NCBI GenBank assembly: GCA_035626995.1
Contig: DASPMP010000033.1
Coordinates: 1-7,383, forward strand
Direction of reading: 5' to 3'
Length of the DNA stretch: 7,383 nucleotides
DNA from: DASPMP01 sp035626995
GTDB lineage: Bacteria > Gemmatimonadota > Gemmatimonadetes > Gemmatimonadales > Gemmatimonadaceae
In this document: positions 1 to 4,387 of the stretch, one piece after another
How positions within the stretch are numbered: the first letter of the stretch is position 1
Layout of the letters: every line of letters begins with the position of its first letter
Position numbers and translations under genes: made by a program
The notes under the pieces: generated by a model
What the model saw: the letters and a program-made list of their open reading frames with translations, nothing else
Database searches by the model: none
What the model was told of the DNA's origin: nothing

Positions 1-112
1 TGTCGGCTTGTCGGCTTGTCGGCTTGTCGGCTTGATTCCATGACAAGCAGAAAAGCTGTCAAGCTGTCAAGCCGGTACGCTGTCAAGCCGAAGCGCTGTC
101 AGGCCTTAAGCA
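1..112. repeat. In-phase 8-bp tandem repeat array upstream of tadA
   Basis: The window opens with four perfect copies of the octamer TGTCGGCT (1-32). The 8-bp phase continues, with degenerate units, to about position 112. Units at 57, 65 and 81 read TGTCAAGC and the unit at 97 reads TGTCAGGC, all in the same register as position 1. Degenerate units lie at 33-56, 73-80 and 89-96. The array may begin left of the window. It ends about 25 bp before the tadA start, so the tadA promoter is either inside it or in the short gap after it. The sequence shows the repetition directly; any function is unknown. Confidence 0.85.
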
Positions 113-136
113 TACTCGATTCTTTCCCGCCCGACC

Positions 137-604
137 ATGAACCCACGCGACGACGAGAGCTGGATGCAGGCGGCGCTGGCGTCCGCGATTGCGGCGCGAG
201 ACGCCGGGGACGTCCCCGTCGGCGCCGTCGTCGTACGAGACCGGACAGTCATCGCAGAAGCGGGGAATGGCACCATCCGCACCCAGGATCCCACCGCCCA
301 CGCCGAGGTCGTTGCGATCCGTGCGGCGGCACAGAGCCTCGGCAGCTGGCACCTCGGCGGCTGCACGCTGTATGTCACGCTCGAGCCCTGCGCCATGTGC
401 GCCGGGGCGATCGTGCTCGCTCGGCTCGACCGCGTCGTGTTCGGCGCCTGGGATGACAAGGCCGGGATGGCGGGGTCGGTCGGGGACATCCTGCGTCACC
501 CGCGCCTGAATCACAGCCCGCAGGTCCAGGGCGGAGTGCATGAAGCCGAAAGCGCCGCGCTGCTTCGCGAATTCTTCCGCGAGCGTCGCGCGCCCGGTCA
601 GTAA
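137..604 (+). CDS. tadA: tRNA-specific adenosine deaminase TadA
   Basis: This 155-residue cytosolic enzyme is predicted to deaminate adenosine-34 to inosine in the anticodon of tRNA-Arg(ACG), which allows wobble reading. The zinc-dependent cytidine/adenosine deaminase signature is complete: HAE at residues 55-57 (zinc ligand H55, catalytic E57) and PCAMC at 84-88 (zinc ligands C85 and C88). The stretch after it, AGAIVLARLDRVVFGAWDDKAG, split here as AGAIVLARLDR and VVFGAWDDKAG, and the C-terminal FFRERR are typical of TadA rather than of guanine or cytosine deaminases. The length is close to the roughly 150-170 residues usual for the family. The ATG at 137 is the first in-frame start; no clear Shine-Dalgarno sequence precedes it (TTTCCCGCCCGACC). 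An 8-bp repeat array lies just upstream. The 3' end overlaps the convergent YceI-like gene by 7 bp. Confidence 0.95.
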   Translation: MNPRDDESWMQAALASAIAARDAGDVPVGAVVVRDRTVIAEAGNGTIRTQDPTAHAEVVAIRAAAQSLGSWHLGGCTLYVTLEPCAMCAGAIVLARLDRVVFGAWDDKAGMAGSVGDILRHPRLNHSPQVQGGVHEAESAALLREFFRERRAPGQ

Positions 605-1230
605 GTGATGTTGGTCGCGCTGAAGCTCGGTCGCGGGTAGAGCAGCTCGACTTCGACCGTCACGGCATCGCGCGCGCGCACCGCGCCGAACAGCACGCGC
701 GGCGGGGTGATGTCGAAGTCGGTCAGCTGCAGGGGGACGACGCTCTTCACGCGCATGCTGCCATCGGGATCGAAGGACACGTGCGCCCGCAGGAACACAT
801 TGCGTTCGCGTCCCGCGACGCGAAGGGCGCCGACGAGATCGCGCTCGTCGGGCCGCGCAGGCGCGAATTCGTCCGCGATCTCAAAGCGCCCGTTGATGGT
901 GAGTGCGGCGGTATCGCGATCCGCCTTCAACGCCTGACGCATCGCCCGCTCCATCGGTGCGCTCTGGCATCGGAGGGCGGACACGGGTAGCTGCACAGTG
1001 ACTCCGCGGACGTCCGGGATTGTGGTCCCCTCCCGCTCAGCCACCGCAACCCGCGAATCGACACCGACGGCCGAGCAGTGCCATCGTTTGCCCACCGTCG
1101 TGGAGCCGCGAATGGTCAGCGTGCTTCCAGCCAGGGCGGGGAGCACCACGGGGGACGCCTGCGCGCCGGCCGTGAAGGGAAGGACGCAGAGCGCAACAAG
1201 CAGGAAACGGCAAAGTGGACGTCTGCGCAT
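598..1230 (-). CDS. YceI-like secreted protein
   Basis: This 210-residue protein begins with a Sec signal peptide: basic MRRR, a hydrophobic stretch at about residues 8-20, and probable cleavage after AGA (residue 23) or AQA (residue 25). The mature part resembles the YceI lipocalin-like beta-barrel family. Supporting features are an early LTIRGSTTVGKRWHC strand, a central segment that marks YceI proteins as a charged helix (PMERAMRQALKAD, 92-104) followed by a GRFEI strand, and alternating strands to the end with LTDFDI near 169-174. YceI proteins bind isoprenoid or amphiphilic ligands in the periplasm, but the ligand here cannot be inferred. C52 and C88 could form a disulfide. The start is the ATG complementary to 1228-1230; the bases upstream (GCTTTTTCACC) show no Shine-Dalgarno. 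It is convergent with tadA, with stop codons overlapping by 7 bp, so there is no room for a separate terminator. Confidence 0.72.
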   Translation of the reverse strand: MRRRPLCRFLLVALCVLPFTAGAQASPVVLPALAGSTLTIRGSTTVGKRWHCSAVGVDSRVAVAEREGTTIPDVRGVTVQLPVSALRCQSAPMERAMRQALKADRDTAALTINGRFEIADEFAPARPDERDLVGALRVAGRERNVFLRAHVSFDPDGSMRVKSVVPLQLTDFDITPPRVLFGAVRARDAVTVEVELLYPRPSFSATNITY

Positions 1231-1311
1231 GGTGAAAAAGCTACGTTGCGGAAGCGCAGGCTTGTGTCATGCATTTGCCGATCTGCGGGGTGAGTTCCCC
1301 TACACAGGGTG
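1231..1311. other. Upstream region of the YceI-like gene, no clear promoter
   Basis: This 81-bp stretch lies between the YceI-like start codon and the 14-bp array. It should carry the minus-strand promoter of the YceI-like gene, but I see no convincing -10/-35 pair. The only structure noticed is a small stem of GGGG (1287-1290) and CCCC (1297-1300) around a 6-nt loop, without a T tract, so it is not called a terminator. Confidence 0.35.
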
Positions 1312-1437
1312 ACGGCCAAGAGCTTACGACCAAGAGCTGACGGCCAAGGGCTTACGGCCAAGAGCTTACATCCAAAGGCTTACGGCCAAGGGCTTACTGC
1401 CAACGGCTTACTGCCAACGGCTTACTGCCAACGGCTT
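1312..1437. repeat. 14-bp tandem repeat array, copy A (9 units)
   Basis: Nine consecutive 14-bp units follow the consensus ACGGCCAAGAGCTT with no spacer. Variants include ACATCCAAAGGCTT (1368) and three consecutive ACTGCCAACGGCTT units (1396-1437). The same unit forms the larger array at 6409-6646 in the same orientation. Because 14 is not a multiple of 3, any translation would repeat every 14 residues through all three frames. The open plus-strand reading frame here is a product of the repeat and is not called a gene. Confidence 0.95.
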
Positions 1438-1500
1438 ACTGCCGAGAGCCGAGAGCCGAGAGCCGAGGGCCGAGTCGAGTGCCGAGAGCCGAGGCCGCAG
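1438..1500. repeat. 7-bp GCCGAGA tandem array joined to the 14-bp array
   Basis: The last 14-bp unit begins with ACT like the array before it, but from 1441 the sequence becomes heptamers. These are GCCGAGA at 1441, 1448 and 1455, GCCGAGG at 1462, an irregular segment at 1469-1480, GCCGAGA at 1481, and truncated units to about 1500. The 14-bp unit can be aligned as two diverged heptamers, so the two arrays are continuous and in register. The array ends about 40 bp before the tRNA gene. The same heptamer occurs at 4324-4387 and 5862-5921. Confidence 0.88.
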
Positions 1501-1541
1501 TCCCGTAACCCCAGCCGCCCCATTATCTTTCGAGTTCTGTT

Positions 1542-1631
1542 GGACAGGTGGCCGAGTGGCTGAAGGCACCGGTCTCGAAAACCGGCATACCGGTGAACCC
1601 GGTATCGAGAGTTCGAATCTCTCCCTGTCCG
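1542..1631 (+). tRNA. tRNA-Ser, anticodon CGA
   Basis: This 90-nt gene folds as a class II tRNA. The acceptor stem pairs GGACAGG (1542-1548) with CCTGTCC (1624-1630), with discriminator G at 1631. The D arm contains GGCCGAGTGGCTGAAGGC. The anticodon stem CCGGT/ACCGG encloses the loop CTCGAAA, giving anticodon CGA at 1576-1578, which reads serine codon UCG. A long variable arm (about 1587-1606, TACCGG paired with CCGGTA) is typical of tRNA-Ser. The T arm is GAGAG-TTCGAAT-CTCTC. The 3' CCA is not encoded. A possible -10-like CATTAT lies at 1521-1526, but no -35 box is evident. No T-run terminator follows. Confidence 0.97.
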
Positions 1632-1688
1632 TCCGCCGTACCCAGAAGAGCTCGGCGTCCGGTGATCTCGTGTGAACGTGATCAACCG

Positions 1689-1754
1689 AGAACTCAGTAC
1701 TGAGCGTTCAGGGCCGCCAAGTGCTCAGTGGTCAGAGCTCAGCACTGAGATAGT
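1689..1754. repeat. AG-heptad repeat array, left of methyltransferase
   Basis: Heptamers beginning with AG and fitting AGNNCTS run at 1689, 1696, 1703 and 1710, then after a 3-nt slip at 1720, 1727, 1734, 1741 and 1748. Examples are AGAACTC, AGTACTG, AGTGCTC and AGAGCTC. Because AGTACTG and its neighbours read similarly on both strands, the array is full of palindromes such as CTCAGTACTGAG (1693-1704). No gene was found in 1632-1826. Confidence 0.75.
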
Positions 1755-1789
1755 TGTAGAGAAACCGCTCAGTGTCTGGTCAGCTATCT
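1731..1789 (+). repeat. Left arm of a 59-bp inverted repeat around the methyltransferase gene
   Basis: Bases 1731-1763 are a perfect 33-bp reverse complement of 2570-2602. The match continues over 1764-1789 against 2544-2569 with 5 mismatches in 26, so 54 of 59 bases match overall. The outer part of the arm consists of AG-heptads, but the inner part, including GTCTGGTCAGCTATCT, is not simple repeat. The similarity is therefore more than shared low complexity. The arms enclose the whole methyltransferase gene, about 750 bp. Confidence 0.9.
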
Positions 1790-1808
1790 CCGTGCTGAAT
1801 TCTGAGCA

Positions 1809-1829
1809 CAGAGAACCTGGAGGTCCTCA
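1809..1829 (+). repeat. Direct repeat D, left copy, overlapping the methyltransferase stop
   Basis: This 21-bp segment, beginning CAGAGAAC and ending GGTCCTCA, recurs at 2605-2625 in the same orientation with a single mismatch (C/G at the ninth base). The last three bases of this copy (1827-1829) are the TGA stop codon of the minus-strand methyltransferase gene. The two copies start 796 bp apart. Confidence 0.88.
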
Positions 1830-2504
1830 GTACTCAGTGCTGAGAACTGGTTGTTCTCCCCTTGGCTTCGCGATCGCGAATAGCCCGACATTCGCCGCCG
1901 GAAGCTCGACCCTCCACCCCAGGCTCCGCGCGATCCAGCGCATGGTCGCTTCACTGTAGAAACACACGTGCGTCGGGTCACGCGCGTACCACCACTCGCC
2001 GAACGGCACCGATGGGTCGCGAAAGGTGGTCATGATACCGATGACGCCACCCGGGCGCACCAGCGCGCCGAACCGTTCCAGGAGCGCGAATGGTTCGTGG
2101 ACGTGCTCCACGACTTCCGAGCATGTGAGGAAATCGTAAGTGCCCTCGAGCACAGACGCGTCAGGACGGAACGCCGGGTCGTAAGATTCCGTGGGTCGGC
2201 CCGCGCCGGTGAAGATCTGCGCGAGCGCCGTCGAGGGCCCACAGCCATAGTCCAGTCCACGTGCGCCGAGGGGCGTGCGAGCGATCACCGGATCGGCGAG
2301 CCGCGACAGGAATGCGATGTACTTCGGGTCGTCGTCCGCGTTCCGGTGCAGCTTGTAGCGCGCGACTTCCGCATCGTACGACAGCCGCTCCTGCGGCGCG
2401 ACGAAAACGAGGTCGCACCCGCGACAGTGCCAGAACGATCGATCGGTGCCCTTGTGATGCAGCGTCGAGCGGGGAGCCCGGCACAACGGGCAGGGAGCAG
2501 GCAT
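1827..2504 (-). CDS. Class I SAM-dependent methyltransferase with N-terminal zinc-ribbon-like motif
   Basis: This 225-residue cytosolic protein starts with two CxxC pairs (C5/C8 and C27/C30), as in the zinc-ribbon-like N-termini found on some methyltransferases. The Rossmann-like domain follows. Motif I is LDYGCGPS (84-91), which contacts S-adenosylmethionine. The acidic position is D109 in ESYDP, then come SEVVEHV (129-135) and RPGG (150-153). The DPTHVCFYS segment (176-184) is characteristic of Methyltransf_23-like proteins. The substrate is unknown; relatives modify small molecules, sugars or lipids. The start is the ATG complementary to 2502-2504; no Shine-Dalgarno is visible on this strand, and the AAGGAGG nearby is on the opposite strand. 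The last residues are encoded by AG-heptads and the stop lies in direct repeat D, so the native C-terminus may have been changed by repeat growth. Inverted repeats flank the gene. Confidence 0.85.
   Translation of the reverse strand: MPAPCPLCRAPRSTLHHKGTDRSFWHCRGCDLVFVAPQERLSYDAEVARYKLHRNADDDPKYIAFLSRLADPVIARTPLGARGLDYGCGPSTALAQIFTGAGRPTESYDPAFRPDASVLEGTYDFLTCSEVVEHVHEPFALLERFGALVRPGGVIGIMTTFRDPSVPFGEWWYARDPTHVCFYSEATMRWIARSLGWRVELPAANVGLFAIAKPRGEQPVLSTEY
1829..1849. repeat. AG-heptads inside the 3' end of the methyltransferase gene
   Basis: Three consecutive heptamers, AGTACTC (1829), AGTGCTG (1836) and AGAACTG (1843), belong to the AG-heptad family. They lie within the last codons of the methyltransferase gene and encode its final residues, about PVLSTEY, on the minus strand. 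Confidence 0.7.
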
Positions 2505-2543
2505 TCCGTCAGTAAGGAGGATCGCTGGTCGAATTCAGCAGGC

Positions 2544-2602
2544 AGATAGCTGACCAGACGCTGGGCTTCTTCTCTACAACTATCTCAGTGCTGAGCTCTG
2601 AC
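2544..2602 (-). repeat. Right arm of the 59-bp inverted repeat
   Basis: This is the reverse complement of 1731-1789 (54 of 59 matches, with 33 consecutive at 2570-2602). It begins 40 bp upstream of the methyltransferase start codon, so the promoter of that gene must lie in the arm, in the short gap, or beyond the arm. Confidence 0.9.
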
Positions 2603-2694
2603 AACAGAGAACGTGGAGGTCCTCAAACCTCAGATCTCAAAGCTCGGTTATCACCTTCAGTGGGTAACAAAGGAGTTCTCAGACCCGAGATCTC
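2587..2694. repeat. AG-heptad repeats between methyltransferase and L,D-transpeptidase genes, including direct repeat D right copy
   Basis: AG-heptads occur at 2587 (AGTGCTG), 2594 (AGCTCTG) and 2608. After direct repeat D (2605-2625) a run follows at 2625, 2632 (AGATCTC), 2639 and 2646. A third run lies at 2674 (AGTTCTC), 2681 and 2688 (AGATCTC). The final unit overlaps the TGA stop of the L,D-transpeptidase gene (2693-2695). No gene was found in 2505-2692. Confidence 0.7.
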
Positions 2695-4258
2695 ACTCCG
2701 CTGAAGTCTTTACCGCCCCAACTGGCACCTTCGTCGAGTCCATCTTCTGCTCCACCGCCTCGTCCCGATCGTACAGGTCATCCCCAAAGTGCAGGTGGCC
2801 GTCGCGCTCGTACGCCGTGAGGTAGATGATGTACACCGGGATCTTCGCGGGCAATCTCACCGTGCGGTTGTTCGAGCCGTGCATCGCCGCCTGCACCTGG
2901 CCATTGTCCCACCCCAGCACCCACTCCGCCAGTTTGTCGGGCTTCTCCAGCCGGATGCAGCCGTGGCTCGCCGCCCGATCGGCCAGCTTGAACAGCGACT
3001 TCGCCGGGGTGTCGTGCAGGTAGATGTTGAAGCTGTTCGGGAACATGAACTTCACGAGACCGAGTGAATTCTTCTCGCCGGGACGCTGACGGATGCGCTG
3101 CACCCCGCCTTCGCTCCAGAACTCGTAGCCCTCGGGAAGGTTCTGCCCATACTTCGGGAAGAACTCCTCGCGCGCGATCGTCGGCGTCACGTTCCAGTAC
3201 GGCCGGAAGACGACGTACTCCATCGAGTCACTGAACACCGGCGTCGACCGCCCTTCGAACTCGGAGCCGACCACCGTCTTCATCTCGAGCTCCTTCTGGC
3301 CGTTGTTGAACGCCTCGAGCCGAAATGCCGGGACGTTCACCACGACGTATCGCTGTCCCAGGGTACGGGGGAGCCAGCGATAGCGCTCGAGATTGGTGCC
3401 GATCTGCTTCGCGCGCTCCTCGGCCGGCACATTCAGCGCGCGCAGCGTTCCCGCGTCGAGCTTTCCGTTGATGGTCAGGCCGTGCCGCTCCTGGTACAGC
3501 TTGATCACGCTGTCGGTCCCAAACCCTGAATCCGCCGGAAGCCCTTCGGCCTTCAGCCGCGTCAGCGCGATGGCCTTGGCTGCATCGCCGGAGCCGGTCA
3601 CCTGCGGCCAGCCGCCCGCGGCAACGATCTGCTTGTAGCGCGCGAATTCCCGTCGCAGCACCACGTATCCGGAATCCTGCGGCGCCATCTGCGCGAGTCC
3701 CTGCGCCATGTCCGGGCTCTGGAGCGACAGCACGAGCGCGCTGTCCACTTCGCTCATGCGCGTCGGGATGTGCCAGGCCTGTGAGACCGTCTTGGGATCC
3801 ACCTGCCCCATGAGCATGTCCGTGGCGTAGGCGACGTACGCGGTCGTGAGCATCACGTCCGCTGCCGCCAGCTTCTCCGGCGTCGTGTTTTCCTCCAGGT
3901 CCTCGGCGTTCACGACGAGGCGAATCGAATCCAGCGGATACGCTTCGGTGCTGAGCGCGTGGGTCGGCGCTTCCTCGAGCGCCTTCAGCAACGCGTTCGC
4001 GCGGTCGCGCACGCCATCGGGTTCCAGCCACAGCGGAGCGTTGTCCCAGCGCGCGTACAGCGCGCGGACCCGCTTCCACCGGCTTTCCGGGACGAAGCTC
4101 GGCGGCTTCATGCTGTCGAGCCGGACCGCGACGGCGTTCCGGACCGAGCCCATGGAGATACCCATGACCTCGTCGAATTCGCCGGGCTCGTACTTATTGT
4201 TGCACGCCGAGAGCGCCAGGATGCTGACCGCGGCGCAAAGGACTCGAGCTGGATTCAC
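2693..4258 (-). CDS. L,D-transpeptidase lipoprotein, YcbB/LdtD-like
   Basis: This 521-residue protein is predicted to form 3-3 (DAP-DAP) peptidoglycan cross-links in the periplasm. The N-terminus has a lipoprotein signal with lipobox LSAC (C19, followed by Asn), suggesting an outer-membrane anchor. Residues about 55-215 match the YcbB scaffold region. Residues about 245-280 form a PG_binding_1 domain (VIKLYQERHGLTINGKLDAGTLRALNVP, given as segments VIKLYQERHGL and GKLDAGTLRALNV). Residues about 300-480 form the YkuD catalytic domain with YLHDTP (H415) and SHGCIRL, where C434 is the nucleophile. E. coli YcbB is about 615 residues, so this is a shorter form. The start is a GTG at 4256-4258: the frame closes upstream at a TGA with no ATG, GTG or TTG between. 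The SD-like AAGGAAGGAG is 30 nt upstream, too far to serve it. The stop overlaps an AG-heptad. Confidence 0.93.
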   Translation of the reverse strand: MNPARVLCAAVSILALSACNNKYEPGEFDEVMGISMGSVRNAVAVRLDSMKPPSFVPESRWKRVRALYARWDNAPLWLEPDGVRDRANALLKALEEAPTHALSTEAYPLDSIRLVVNAEDLEENTTPEKLAAADVMLTTAYVAYATDMLMGQVDPKTVSQAWHIPTRMSEVDSALVLSLQSPDMAQGLAQMAPQDSGYVVLRREFARYKQIVAAGGWPQVTGSGDAAKAIALTRLKAEGLPADSGFGTDSVIKLYQERHGLTINGKLDAGTLRALNVPAEERAKQIGTNLERYRWLPRTLGQRYVVVNVPAFRLEAFNNGQKELEMKTVVGSEFEGRSTPVFSDSMEYVVFRPYWNVTPTIAREEFFPKYGQNLPEGYEFWSEGGVQRIRQRPGEKNSLGLVKFMFPNSFNIYLHDTPAKSLFKLADRAASHGCIRLEKPDKLAEWVLGWDNGQVQAAMHGSNNRTVRLPAKIPVYIIYLTAYERDGHLHFGDDLYDRDEAVEQKMDSTKVPVGAVKTSAE

Positions 4259-4288
4259 TTGGTTTATCGCCTGCTGAGGTGGCTGAAA

Positions 4289-4319
4289 CTCCTTCCTTAT
4301 AGGCGATATATGTCACATA
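4289..4319 (-). promoter_or_regulatory. Candidate promoter and palindrome upstream of the L,D-transpeptidase gene
   Basis: This is the only AT-rich patch in the 129-bp gap. On the minus strand it reads a TATAAG -10-like box (complement of 4296-4301), which would start transcription near 4289 and give a leader of about 30 nt. No matching -35 box was found at 16-18 bp. Just upstream is an 11-bp palindrome, TATGTCACATA (4309-4319), that could be an operator half-site pair. AAGGAAGGAG (4289-4298) overlaps the -10 box and is probably not a functional ribosome site. Confidence 0.3.
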
Positions 4320-4323
4320 GCGT

Positions 4324-4387
4324 GCCGAGGGCTGAGAGCCGAGAGCCGAGGCCGATAGCCGAGGCCGATAGCCGAGGCCGAGGCCGA
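4324..4387. repeat. GCCGAG/GCCGATA 6-7-bp array abutting the metalloprotease stop codon
   Basis: Ten units of 5-7 bp run without a break: GCCGAGG, GCTGAGA, GCCGAGA, then alternating GCCGAG and GCCGATA, ending with GCCGA at 4383-4387. The next three bases (4388-4390) are the stop codon of the minus-strand metalloprotease gene. Bases 4339-4357 are a perfect 19-bp reverse complement of 5860-5878, in the array near the start of the same gene. Confidence 0.9.

Noticed and set aside
1287..1300. Rho-independent terminator at the GGGG/CCCC stem
   Set aside because: The stem is only 4 bp and has no T tract on either side.
1309..1563. Plus-strand open frames through the 14-bp and 7-bp arrays (also 6348-6591) as repeat proteins
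   Set aside because: The arrays lack stop codons on this strand by composition, so open frames are expected. There is no ribosome site or homology, and the first of these frames would run into the tRNA.
2511..2520. Ribosome site AGTAAGGAGG on the plus strand implying a small gene
   Set aside because: No convincing start codon or coding frame follows it; downstream DNA is repeat sequence.
1809..2625. Integron gene cassette or classical insertion sequence around the methyltransferase
   Set aside because: No attC-type core sites, no integrase and no transposase are visible, so only an unspecified repeat-bounded unit is claimed.
3228..4079. Minus-strand 283-residue open frame inside the L,D-transpeptidase gene
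   Set aside because: It is a frame-shifted shadow of a well-supported gene, with Arg/Ala/Gly-rich composition typical of GC-rich off-frame translation.
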